NCBI GenBank assembly: GCA_026119855.1
Contig: JAOWBW010000269.1
Span: forward strand, 620,001-684,000
DNA: 64,000 nucleotides
DNA from: Campanula takesimana
Taxonomy: Eukaryota > Streptophyta > Magnoliopsida > Asterales > Campanulaceae
Direction: 5' to 3'
The notes under the pieces are model-generated. The model had not been told where the DNA came from, ran no database searches, and saw only the letters and a program-made list of their open reading frames with translations. Within the stretch, counting starts at the first letter, position 1. Each line of letters starts with the position of its first letter. A program made the translations under genes and the position numbers. Shown in pieces: positions 54,292 through 64,000 of the stretch.

Positions 54292-55661
54292 TGTTGGGTT
54301 TCGTGCAATCATGCGCAGCGGAAGATAGACATGAATAAAACCCAATAGCCTAGATCCGCTACGAACAATAATTCATAATAACAAGATGAAGGAAACTAAC
54401 CCTTGTATATCGTTATGTAAAACTTGGATTAAGCGTTAAGACAAACGCCCTCTACCGGTGATCCACACAACGAACAGATTTCAAGAACGCCTTCTTGAAC
54501 TTGACTGCTAGGTCTTCGGATTGATCAACGAAGTTGAAGAACGATGCTTCAAAGCTCCTAATTATTATTGTGACTTGATAATTGAGATTAATCAATCACA
54601 ATAACCCAAGAATATAATGTGTGATTTCTTTCTCTAAGAAAGACTTTGGAATTGATCAAATCAACTACTTAGGGAACAATTCCCGTCAGTTTGTATTTAT
54701 ATTCAAGGGGTTTCAGAAACCCTTTAAGAAGTAGGTTTTCTTGTTCAACAAGAGTTTTCCTAAAAACTGATTCTGCCGGCAAAACCATCCGTACGGATGT
54801 TTCTGGAAGCATCCAGATTCAGCCGTACGGATCCTTTAGGCAGGACCCGTTTTACTTTGTTTTTCGCTCCTTTTAATTATCCGTTCTGAGTGTGTGACCC
54901 AATAGGATTATACTAAGTTGGCAACGAGTCCGAACCAGTCAAACCTCGTAAGTCATAAGCGGACTCTAGCAAGCCATTATGACTACCCAATTAGTATAAC
55001 TTTGAACTCCAAAGTTTCCTAAAATAGAACATAACACAATCTCTTTGTTACACGATTTCTATTGAACGTAAGCCATGGTCAATGGTCAACTTACATTTTT
55101 TCAATACTTTCTCGATCCCGAATGTATTGATAATACAAATCTTATTTGAGCACGGCCATACATTTCATCAATACCATTCATCGAGTGGCCAAAGCTTGAC
55201 ATCTCTCTTGACGAGGAACAAATCCCATCTTGGCTTATTACTCTTACCTACATGATTCCGATTATGCCAATCATGTTCTTTATAGCTATCCGGTTAGGGA
55301 TAACGTTTGAATATGTCAAACGTAATGTTCATCATGTGGAAGACTGTAATAACCTCAGGTCTAAAGATTCCAGTGATATAACTATATGAGACTTAATTAT
55401 GACATTGTGACCATGAAATAAATCTCATAGGGGTCAGTCCAGTATTTGTTCTCCAACAAATACCCATAAGTCTAATTGTATCCCATACACCACAATCATC
55501 ATATGATTATCTATTAAACTTATACTAATAATTAATCATAATTATCAGGGATGGGGATTATTATAATAAACATGCAAAAGACATAATAATCAAACGTTCA
55601 ATATCTTTATAAATAATAACATTTGTTTTACAAACAACATGCCTAGGGCATAACACCAACA
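54292..55661 (-). repeat. Copia-2 5' LTR
   Basis: 1370 bp, near-identical to 47692-49060, ends AACACCAACA followed by the target copy ACATC. Confidence 0.93.
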
Positions 55662-55666
55662 ACATC

Positions 55667-56430
55667 CGAAGTGGGTACTTGTTTCATATTAGTGAGTTGC
55701 GGCTGGATCTAAAGGCATTGTATCGCTTTATTTGCGAGAGGATCATGCATTCCGCTCACTATCAGGAGGTTCACTGGTACAGGGCCTCTTTGCTCTATGC
55801 CATGATAAGGAGGATGCCGATAAACATTGGGGGCATCATGCGGAGTGAAATAGGGTCCGAGCCAGGTGTTTGGAGAACAAGAATTATCTTTTCCCCATTA
55901 TGATCACTACGATGGCACAGAGGGCAGGGGTGCCTATGGAGGGGTTCCCCAGACTTTTAGCTCCAGGCACCATCGTGACTAAAGCAACCATAGAAAGTGG
56001 GCGAGTACAGAGAGCTCGGGTCCCAGCTCCAGCTCAGGCTGCTGGCGGTCAGGCCATTGGTGATGAGGAGGAAGAGGAGGATATCCCGGCAGAGATGACT
56101 CAGAGAGAGCTTAATTATTATTTGTCGGGACAGATTCAGGGGTTAGATGATTTGTTCAGAGCTTTTCAGCAACAACAATTCATGGCGAACTATCAGAGAG
56201 ATCGGAGGGAAGAAGATAATGATCAGAGGGTGCAGAGGATGGAGGAAGCATTGTACGCCAACATTCGGGAGGATCAGTATTTCAGACAACAAATGATGGC
56301 ACATCATTTTCCTGGTGAGCGGTATCCACCGTTGACTTACCCTCCACCACCTGAGTATGTACCACCTCCGCCACCACCTCAGAATAGATGGAATGCTTGG
56401 GATGATATTTTTGGACCTCCCCCGCCGTGA
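55667..56430 (+). pseudogene. Athila third ORF, 3' part
   Basis: Continues in phase from the 5' part after the Copia-2 target site (YLFHISELRLDLKALYRFI, RASLLYAMIRRMPINIGGI), with a frameshift near 55875; the second frame (from 55870) gives NYLFPIMITTMAQRAGVP, a Pro/Ala linker with an acidic EEEEED run, a Gln-rich helix and a Pro-rich C-terminus (YPPPPEYVPPPPPP). The first block belongs to the same putative plant transposon protein domain as 47206-47691. No membrane segment. The last 770 bp to the LTR are noncoding. Confidence 0.7.
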
Positions 56431-57203
56431 GTAGCTCGAGGTATTTCCACTCTCTCTGTTTTTTATGCTTAGTTGTGACGAGCATTGGGGGCAATGCTCA
56501 TATTTAGTTTGGGGGTTGGGAATATCGGTTGGTTGTTGATTGATGCATGTTATCACCTGCTTTGCTGTATAGTTTTTAGTTAAAAAAAAAAAAAATTGAA
56601 AAAGAAAAGAGAGGCTAGGTGAAAACCCGAAAGGGCGCCTAGGCAAAAGGAGAGAAATTGAGTGAGTTATTGTTTTTACTTGGTGTGGCGTCCTAAGGGA
56701 GGTTCGGAGAATTGTGTAGGATTCATGTTTGATGTAGGAGGTTTGGTTAGAGGCGAATAGGATAGAAAATCCTCATATTTCTTGTTGGAGTCATAAGGGG
56801 GCGTTGGAGCTTTTTATGAGGTAAATCATTGCTAAAGATTATCCTAGCTTTGATTTCTTTTTTAGGGAGAATGTAGTGAAAGATAAGCGTGGGGGAAACG
56901 TAGGACGTTTTAGATCCCCCTAGCTTTTTGAGTAGGCCCTAATTGGATATGCGTATTACTTTCTTATTATTGGGGTGCTATCAATTAGGGCCATTTGTCA
57001 TTGATTATTTGTTTGTTTTGGGGAGTTATAAGGAGCGGAGTCCTTTACACTCCGATTGATTTTCATTATCCTTGTCTTGATTTTTGGGAGTTGTAGAGGA
57101 GATATGGGTCATTTTCCTCCATGCTACGCTAATAGACCGGAGTTTAGATGTGGGGTTAGGAATATTACTCTGGGACGAGTAATGGTCTAAGCGTGGGGGA
57201 ATT
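56431..57203 (+). other. Athila 3' untranslated region and polypurine tract
   Basis: No ORF. Contains two AAGCGTGGGGGAA words (about 56886 and 57189); the second, GCGTGGGGGAATT, is the polypurine tract directly before the 3' LTR. Confidence 0.7.
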
Positions 57204-58575
57204 TGATGGATCGATTTTATCATACGTTATCTCTACATTTTCGTTCTCATTTTATTGACTTTTTGATGTAATTTAGAATAGTTTAATGTAATTTTGGTCT
57301 AATTGTGTTTGAGGAACTTTGTGAGATTATGTGTGTTTTGAGACACTTTTTAGTGTAATGTTGATGTATTGCAAAGTCTTAGAGATTTAAAGGGTTGAAG
57401 ACCAAGAAGTGCTCGAGTCAAAGTCAAAGGTAAACAGTGGTCAACCTAGTCAAGGAGGTGAAGAAAAGAAGAAAAGATAAAGAAAGTCAAAAAAACATAC
57501 CAGGCGCCCGCCCGAACAGTACCAGGCGCCCGCTCATTGTGAATTCTGAAAAAACCAAAGTTTCTGGCCAAATGAGCGCCCGCTTGGGTATGAGCAGGCG
57601 CCCGCTCGCTCTTTCCGTACAGAATTTCGGGATTCCTTTTCAAAGCGGGTTTTTACCCTATTTTCCTTATTTTTGGCCCTAGTTTCTCTCTAGTATATAT
57701 ATTAGACTACAACCTTTAGTTTTTTTTATGCTTTCTTTTAGGTTTTATCAAAGTTTTCAAGGTGTAATCAAGATTTTTGGGATTTATTCATCATCAAGCG
57801 TTTATCCAGGTTTATGGTTTTTAATCTTATTCTTGTGATTCTTGCTATGTCTATGAGTAGCTAAGTTCCTTGTTCATGGATTGGGTGTAGCACTATTGAA
57901 ACTCTATGCTAAATTGGGTTTAATTTAATATCATTCTTGTTCTTGTTCTTTGAAATTGATCTTCATTCATTTAGAGATTTCAACTTTATAGATAGATATT
58001 GTTGATCTTTAAATCATTAGGGTTTAAATTATTTCACTAGCGTGGATAGTTTTTACATTGACCTAGATTTCATTGAATAGATTTAATTGAGGACCTAGGG
58101 GAAATCAAAAGGATCTAAAATCAATTGTTCCTAAGAACATAATAAATTATTTGTGTGTGTTGTTGACTTAGCGGAATTCATCACATAAAGATAATAATAG
58201 GGTTGCAATCCGGTGACCAGACCGTTCCAATTCTTAACTAAGTGAACGATTTCTTGAACAAGTTTGATAATCTTTATTTGAAAATAGCATAGAGTGGAAA
58301 TAGTTGTGAACCCCAATCCGTGAATCTTTGTCATCTTGAATTCAATCCTTGCTTGCTTTGTGATCTTCAATTTTAGTTTATTTTTACTGTTTAGTAGTTA
58401 AAGTAGATTAATTAAAAATCAAATAAAAAATCCCCCTTTGGTTACTCTTTTGCACTAATTAAATTCACTCGTTTGTCCAACAAGTCTCTGTGGGATCGAC
58501 CCTCGCTTTCGCGCGTTACTACTACGGTAACTAGTGCGCTTGCTAGGTATTTATTACTTGGAATTTTATCCATCA
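57204..58575 (+). repeat. Athila 3' LTR
   Basis: 1372 bp, near-identical to the 5' LTR. It keeps the four intact GCGCCCGC units (57504, 57526, 57576, 57598) and the TATA box TATATATATTA at 57694-57704. Ends TTATCCATCA then CCTGC. Confidence 0.93.
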
Positions 58576-59468
58576 CCTGCCGAACCACTTCATCTTGTAC
58601 TATCACCTTGGCCCTTCATGCAGTGGGGAATGGACATCGTTGGAAAGTTTCCTAAGGCACCTGGGGGTAAAGTATTTATGTTAGCCTTGACTGATTACTT
58701 CTCAAAATGGATCGAAGCTGAAGCCTTCGTTCAAGTTAGAGATAAAGAAGTGATTTCGTTCTTGAAGAGAAATATCATCAGCAGGTTTGGAGTCCCTTCA
58801 GAAATTGTTTGTGATAATGGTTCTCAGTTCATCAGCAAGAAAACCCAAGACTTTTCACAAGATGGGGAATCAAGCTGATTACTTCTACTCCTGTACATCC
58901 TCAAGCTAATGGAAAAGCAGAATCAAGCAACAAGTTGATTGTGAACAACTTGAAGAAACTTTTAGATCAAAAGAAAGGAAGATGGGCTGAAGAGTTGCCA
59001 CCAGTACTATGGGCATATAGGACAACTCCTAAGAATTCAACCGGCCAAACTCCCTTCTCCTTGGTTTATGGGACTGAAGCCGTAATTCCAGTAGAATTTT
59101 CTATCCCAACAGCTAGATATGGTTTAATAACTCTAAAGGACAACCAAATCATACTTGCAGAAGATCTTGATACTATTGATGAACTAAGAGATTTGGCCAA
59201 GATCAGGATGGCGGCCTATCAACAGAGAATTGCCAAGTCTTACTACAAGAATGTGCGCATTAGGAGATTTCGAGTTGGAGATATGGTGCTCAGAAAAGTT
59301 TTTCAAAACACAAGGGAACTGAATGCAGGCAAACTTACAGCCAAATGGGAAGGTCCCTACCTTGTTGATGCAGAAGCTGGTAAAGGTGCATATTGGGTCT
59401 CCACCTTGGATGGCATTAGAATACCAAGGAGTTGGAATGCAGTCAATCTTAAAGCTTATTACATGTAA
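58576..59468 (+). pseudogene. Tat integrase catalytic core and C-terminus (right part of the split gene)
   Basis: Resumes right after the Athila target duplication with PAEPLHLVLSPWPFMQWGMDI (first Asp in GMDIVGKFP), then FGVPSEIVCDNGSQF (second Asp). A frameshift near 58850 moves to the frame with TPVHPQANGKAESSN (the catalytic Glu), LWAYRTTPKNSTGQTPF, GDMVLRKVFQN and KLTAKWEGPYLV, the GPY/F-type C-terminal module. Ends at TAA after 59464. It inserts cDNA into the genome in intact relatives. Confidence 0.9.
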
Positions 59469-60352
59469 GTTGTAGCTTGCCCATTCAATTCCAAAGATCA
59501 GGTATGATTTATTTGAGCTTTATTTCAATTTTGTTATTTCAAATTATTAATCTTTCTTGAACACTTACTGACTTAAGCATCGGAGGGGTGTTAGCCAAGC
59601 TAACACCCACCCCTAACATGTGTCTGTTTTGCAAGGCAACTCAAATTACAACACAGGTCAACTAGGTCGATATGTTCAAACGAATTGCCAGAGACAACAA
59701 CTTGGACTGTTCAAGATGAAATCAGTCAAACTTGTTGACATCATGCTGGATGAAAGCCTAACTTATACGGATGTTCAAGTAAGCATATTAATGTTAAAAC
59801 TTATACTTAATTTTCCGAAGTTTGAAATAAGGTTTTAAAGGTTATCACCTTTCAAAGGTTTAAAGATTATACATCTTTCTAAAAAATTAAAGGTCCATAC
59901 ACCTTCGCCTGTGCGCATGTTTTCCACATTTGTTCAAGTTGCAAGTTGGCCAATGTATTTGTTACATATTGATTACCTTCTTGAATTTGTCCAAATTGTG
60001 GACTTAAGTTATTTACAATTGGTTGTAACATGGACGTGTTACCTTGTACAAAATTTTAAATTACTCACGTTGTTTTCATCGCTGCCATGCAGTTATACAT
60101 ATATTTTTGACTATGCAATAGAAAAACAACTTTAAACAGTAGCATTACCCAAACAAAGCATCCAAAAGTTCAATCCATGCCAACAATAGACATGGATAGA
60201 ACAAACCTGAAACATGTCAAAAGTATCCAAAAACCTTTACAACCTAGAGATTCTATTTGTCTCAGAGGACACCCCCTCTGTTTTTAAACTTAAACATAAA
60301 TTGTTTTAAGACTAACCCCTGCAGAATGCATTAGACAGAGAAATTTTCCTTT
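59469..60352 (+). other. Tat spacer between integrase and antisense ORF, with a strong hairpin
   Basis: Noncoding. A 10-bp stem GGGTGTTAGC-CAA-GCTAACACCC at 59586-59608 lies about 120 bp after the integrase stop. Confidence 0.6.
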
Positions 60353-61994
60353 TTAGGAAGCCTTGTCAACCTTGACCTCCTGATTATCATCAACCTGTTC
60401 TGCAGCAACAATTTCTCGGGGTTTGGAATTCACCTCTCCAGCTTCCTCATCCTGGATTCCTTTGAGTGCAGCCTGTTCATCTTCCAAGTTCCACTCTGTT
60501 TGCTTCCCAGCTTGATACTCCTCTATCATTTGGATCCTCGCTTCAAATACCATCTTTCCAGCTTCCCTGGTCATGCGTTCTTCAAGTGCTTCCATAGCGG
60601 CCCTATTCAGCTTGTTCATCTCAGCAACTTTCATTACCCATTCTATAATCTCTTTATCTTTCTTCTTGATTTCAAACTCCATAGCAGCAACCCTTGAATC
60701 CCTTTCCTTTTACACAGATAACAGCTTCTCCTCAGCCTCAAGCTTATCTTGATAAGACATTTGAGCCTTACCCTTCTAAAGTTGAACCTCTTTAGCCAAC
60801 ATGCTTGTAGCATCATGTACCTACAACTTGCACTCGGTTATTACAAATATTCAAACATTAAACTTTTGTACAAAGTAAAAAACTCGATTTACCTTCTGCA
60901 CTAATACTTGCTCAATAGGCTCTGCAGCATCAATATCTACAATCTCACTCTTCCTCTTCTTGAAAGACACCATGTCTTCAATCAATAATTTAGGTTTAGA
61001 GCTCTCAACCTTGGGAAGGGGTGGCTTGACATCCTCATTCTTGGGCCTCTTGAACCTGATAATCAGACTGCTAACACCACCCATGCTAGTTTGAGAAGGA
61101 GTAGCTGCAGAAATAACCCATTATTAAGTAGAAATAAGCAGAACTTGAAAAGCATATTTCAAGAAGGAATCTTACCTGAATACATTCCTGGATCAGCTTG
61201 TAGGGTCTTACTAGAGCTCGTCTCTTCCTCAACTTCTTCTTCCCCTTGCTCAACCAATGAGGCTGGACGTACAAACTTACGCTTCTTGGGAGATAAAGCA
61301 CAAACAGTATTAACCACATGTAAAGTCTTTGGGCGTTTTGGAAACAGTTCATCCAACTTCAAAGCTGCAAAATAAAACCAAGTTGTCAGAATACAGAGTA
61401 AAAATCAAAACCGTGTCAATAGCAAAATCAAGAAATCAATGTGGCCCTACCTTCATCCAACCAGAAAGAGTTTATCTTTCCCACTCCCTCCAAGGTAAAC
61501 TTCTTAACATAGAAAAACCTGTTCTTCCACTTTCTGTCCTTGTCAATTGAATCTGTTACCAAGCTATTTGCCTTAGTCTTAACCCTAAAACCAAACCTCT
61601 TACTTCCATGTGACCTCAAGTCATAGCAAAACCCTAGTTCTTCCAAACCAACCCTTAACCCCATCTCAGCGCTCAACCTTTCTAAAGTAACTAAGTTCCT
61701 CCATCCTACGGGCATCAACTGGGCGAAGGCCAAACCAGTTACCTCAAAGAAGCGGATAATCGAAGGGGGAAAAGGGAATGTGAGACCAATCAGAAAAGAA
61801 TATTCAAGAAAGCAAATCCATTCATTAGAAGCACAGTCAGAGGTCATGAGGGCACTAGGGTCGAGGAATTCGGCACTTTTGGGAAAAAACTTCTTCAAAT
61901 TTTCAACATCAGCACTTGTTAACTCACACCTTTCATCATCAGGGTGTTCTATAAACCCTTGACAAGTAAACCCAACAGGAAGATCACTAGCCAT
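60353..61994 (-). pseudogene. Tat antisense spliced ORF (putative gypsy-type transposon domain plus coiled coil)
   Basis: Exons with GT-AG borders and matching phase: 61451-61994, 61176-61364, 60893-61104 and 60353-60820. Exon 1 (MASDLPVGFTCQGFIEHPDD, FPFPPSIIRFFEVTGLAFAQ, QLMPVGWRNLVTLERL) resembles the putative gypsy type transposon domain known from plant Tat/Grande-like antisense ORFs. Exon 2 is basic then acidic (KKRKF, EQGEEEVEEE); exon 4 is a long Glu/Lys-rich, coiled-coil-like helix. Two stops in exon 4, TAG after EVQL and TAA after KLLSV, are both explainable by C-to-T. Role unknown; antisense ORFs at this position are a described feature of the Tat lineage. Transcribed against the retrotransposon genes from a promoter expected near 62050. 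Confidence 0.75.
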
Positions 61995-62277
61995 TCTAAG
62001 AAAAAGAGCGAAAATCTTAGAGAGAAAGAACTCACCTCTGCAAACTGAAGAAGATGCTAGAAACCCTTGTGAATTGTTTTCGAGAATAAGGAAAAGTCAA
62101 AAAGGCGGCCTTAAATAGGAGTAGACGGTTATATAATTCAAAGAGGTTTCAAAAAGCCTACTCACCTATGAAACTACCCCATTACGTCATTTAAATGCGG
62201 ATAGTGGGTGCCAGCAGTTGAGGGTTAATTTTTGACCTTCAAAAATTTCCTTTTAAGATCCAAAATGAAGGGGCAAT

Positions 62278-62411
62278 TGTTTGGGAGTAAAAATCTGCAT
62301 CATGTCTGCATCTTGAAGTATTCAACTTGTCCCGCCATCCTGCATCCTGACATCAAGCATCTTGATTATATACACACGTTTTTTGATGCAGGTAAACTTA
62401 TTCCTATTTTT
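62278..62411 (+). repeat. Tat 3' LTR, first 134 bp, truncated by Copia-3
   Basis: TGTTTGGGAGTAAAAATC onward matches 33667-33800 with only a few changes, preceded by the polypurine tract AATGAAGGGGCAA. Identity stops at TTCCTATTTTT where Copia-3 begins. Confidence 0.9.
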
Positions 62412-63487
62412 TGTTAGAAAATTGGGGTTATGGTAAATTGATAATCCTGGATGATTGATTGAATCGTGTATAATTCACTATCCGAGTAAAGTATTTCGAC
62501 CCTTTTAGCTTAGGTTTCACGAAATCTTCACTAGGATAAGACAATCAAAACAATCTGTATCTCAGGCCAAGAAAACAGATCAGAAACTTAGAGTATTATT
62601 AGGGTTTTTTCGTAGAAGAAACATGAGACCAAAATCTGTTTTATAAACAGATGGGAAGAGGGATTAGATATGACTGTTGGCATCAAACAGTCATACCTGC
62701 TAGCCAACAGTAGTGTCTTTTACAGGAAAAACTGGCGGGAATTAACTGGTAGTGAACAGTACCAATAATATCGTTTAGGTTTCGGGGCACTGCCCCGAAC
62801 CCCAACAAGGGGCGCTGCCCCCTTGACCCCTGCTTCTTTATCGTGGTCGAAAATATATTGACTCAAAATGAGTGTGTACTCCACACTTTCCTTTACTCAT
62901 ATCCGAGCCTAATATGAGATCGCATTGGTCTCTAGTAAATCCAATTACATAAAATCGTTGATGACACTAAAATCACCAACATTTCCCCCCATTTTTGTGT
63001 AATCCTCGATTTACTAATCATATAAAATATGAAACAAATATAACGAAACAAACGAATGCATAAATGAAAATGTCTTGCGATTGAATTTTCATCTTAGTAC
63101 AATACACATTTCAAATATTCGAGAATCGGGGCGTCCCAACGATTGAACCCGTCAACTCATATGAATACCTGAAGATACTATACACATAAGTTTCTTACAA
63201 CACTCTAAAGTTTATTCCTGACACTATTACAAGCCATGTGTCCCTATCCATTAATGAACATATTGAAAGCCAAGTCCTAGCTTCTTGAAGCGGCAAAACT
63301 TCATGTTCACATAGGTAGTTCCTTTAATCTCGCACCTGCATTTGCAATTTTTCAAAAGAACTATTAAGAAGATACTCTTCAACCTAACCATCACTTGCAG
63401 GTCTTGAACACATACCTTGGGAAACATAATTACATGTGCTCCAATCTCTACCTGTGAGCTTTCCACATTGAATTCAGGCTTCTAACG
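62412..63487 (-). repeat. Copia-3 3' LTR (probable)
   Basis: About 1076 bp. Contains the GC-rich inverted words GGGGCACTGCCCC and GGGGCGCTGCCCCC near 62785-62822. The usual purine tract beside the inner end is not evident, so the inner border is approximate. Confidence 0.6.
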
Positions 63488-63526
63488 TTGTATTAGAAGG
63501 GAATTGGGTATCTCACAACTAGAGGA

Positions 63527-64000
63527 TTAGATGGAATTTAATCCCATCCCTATTGCTGACTTATTTACTAAGTCTCTAGCTAACCCCTTCATCAAGTGGT
63601 CAGCTAAATTTTGTTGAGACCGAACAAACTCAACTGAAATTACACCATTCATGATCAATTCACGAATCATACTATGTCTGACACCTAAGTGTCTAGACTT
63701 GCCATTATAAATCTGACTATAAGCCCTGGCCAATGTGGCTGCACTATCACAATGGATAGATATTGGCGATATCGGTTTTGGCCATAATGGAATCTCATAT
63801 ATCAAGTTTCGTAGCCATTCTGCTTCTTTACCAGCAGCAGCTAATGCTACGAACTCAGATTCCATAGTAGAATGAGTAATACATGTCTGCTTCTTGGAAG
63901 CCCATGAAATGGCCCCTCCTCCTAGCAAGAACACCCAGCCACTAGTAGAAGATGAATCTTCTTGGTTGATCCAACTAGCATCTGAGTAACCTTCTAAAAT
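63527..64000 (-). CDS. Copia-3 RNase H (C-terminal end of pol, partial)
   Basis: Open from the edge to the stop at 63527-63529. Visible RNase H landmarks: GYSDASWINQEDSSSTSGW (Asp), HSTMESEFVALAAAGKEAEW (Glu), IHCDSAATLARAYSQIYNGK (Asp), then RHSMIRELIMNGVISVEFV and NLADHLMKGLARDLV at the end. This is the terminal part of a Ty1/copia polyprotein of a different family from Copia-1 and Copia-2. No stop in the seen part. Confidence 0.9.
   Translation of the reverse strand: MLEGYSDASWINQEDSSSTSGWVFLLGGGAISWASKKQTCITHSTMESEFVALAAAGKEAEWLRNLIYEIPLWPKPISPISIHCDSAATLARAYSQIYNGKSRHLGVRHSMIRELIMNGVISVEFVRSQQNLADHLMKGLARDLVNKSAIGMGLNSI

Larger units (their letters stand above)
47692..55661 (-). mobile_element. 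Copia-2: Ty1/copia retrotransposon inserted in the Athila third ORF
   Basis: LTRs of 1369 and 1370 bp start TGTTGGGTTTCGTGC; ACATC is duplicated at 47687-47691 and 55662-55666. The primer-binding site next to the right-hand (5') LTR reads TGGTATCAGAGCCCCG, the initiator tRNA-Met type; the polypurine tract beside the left LTR reads AAGTGGGAGATT. Gag and pol lie on the minus strand, but the zinc knuckle and protease are missing between them. LTRs differ at only scattered positions, so insertion was recent. Confidence 0.94.
39102..58575 (+). mobile_element. Athila-type Ty3/gypsy retrotransposon inserted in the Tat integrase
   Basis: LTRs of 1378 and 1372 bp, both TGATGGATCG to TTTATCCATCA; CCTGC is duplicated at 39097-39101 and 58576-58580. 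Primer-binding site TTGGCACCGCTGCCGAGGA at 40485-40503 and polypurine tract GCGTGGGGGAATT at 57191-57203. Order gag, protease, RT, RNase H, integrase, then a third ORF far downstream, as in Athila-type elements. Interrupted by a hAT MITE (40549-40735) and Copia-2 (47692-55661). The LTRs look near-identical, so it is relatively young although its ORFs have stops. Confidence 0.93.
33667..64000 (+). mobile_element. Tat-type Ty3/gypsy retrotransposon, split by Athila and Copia-3 insertions (right end outside)
   Basis: 5' LTR 33667-34220, primer-binding site TTTGGCGCCGACTGTGGG at 34222-34239, gag-protease-RT-RNaseH-second RNase H-integrase on the plus strand, an antisense spliced ORF, polypurine tract AATGAAGGGGCAA, and a 3' LTR beginning at 62278 that is cut at 62411. 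The gap 39102-58575 is the nested Athila element. Dual RNase H, the YIDDMVVKS RT box and an antisense ORF between integrase and 3' LTR are features described for the Tat lineage (Retand, RIRE2 and relatives). Several stops show it is inactive. Confidence 0.88.
62412..64000 (-). mobile_element. Copia-3: Ty1/copia element entering from the right edge
   Basis: A probable LTR (62412-63487) has ends TGTTAGAAAATT and, at the inner side, the inverse TCTAACG (one base off TCTAACA). RNase H coding sequence follows on the minus strand. The other LTR and most of pol lie outside. It interrupts the Tat 3' LTR; the target duplication cannot be checked. Confidence 0.75.

Noticed and set aside
47206..56430. 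Athila third ORF as a true envelope gene
   Set aside because: No signal peptide, transmembrane segment or furin-like site is visible; only its position after pol recalls an envelope gene.

Overview
This 64 kb window reads as nuclear DNA of a flowering plant, most likely a eudicot. It is AT-rich and intron-containing, and carries Copia, Athila-type and Tat-type LTR retrotransposons, hAT, MULE and pogo-like DNA transposons, a Helitron end, and many Stowaway-like MITEs whose tips read CTCCCTCCGTCCC. I found no convincing host gene; almost everything that can be interpreted is a transposable element or its relic.

Left part (1-26 kb), DNA transposons. A hAT element enters from the left edge with an open BED-finger transposase (1-930, minus). 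A deleted hAT derivative (6749-8242), a hAT MITE (8486-8661), a long-TIR MULE inside a Stowaway-like element (9308-10343 in 9183-10487), a Helitron 3' end (about 11422-11451) and a pogo/Emigrant-like relic (12905-13728) follow. The most interesting unit is a 5.8-kb MULE at 13739-19572 with a 9-bp target duplication. It carries two convergent spliced genes: a FAR1-type DNA-binding/MULE gene that breaks off after the first catalytic Asp, and a six-exon plant mobile domain (PMD) gene with three in-frame stops. The 5' spacer and both first introns hold about 20 copies of a spaced inverted motif, TCGTGT-N6-ACACGA. Another non-autonomous MULE (22306-23338) also has a 9-bp duplication.

Right part (26-64 kb), LTR retrotransposons. 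A Copia element (26021-31040, minus) has both LTRs and a 5-bp duplication but many coding lesions. From 33667 to the right edge is a nest: a Tat-type Gypsy element (dual RNase H, spliced antisense ORF) is split inside its integrase by an Athila-type element (39102-58575, duplication CCTGC). The Athila element is split in its third ORF by a second Copia (47692-55661, duplication ACATC), and its gag is interrupted at codon 4 by a hAT MITE (40549-40735, duplication TTTGGTAG). A third Copia (62412 to the edge) cuts the Tat 3' LTR. Insertion order is therefore Tat first, then Athila and Copia-3, then Copia-2 and the MITE.

Unexpected structure: the LTRs of Copia-1 and of the Athila element, which belong to different superfamilies, share a GCGCCCGC-rich cassette about 85 bp upstream of the TATA box. 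A further copy lies in front of the Athila third ORF. Most broken reading frames carry stops explainable as C-to-T changes (CAA, CAG or CGA to a stop), as expected for old methylated repeats.
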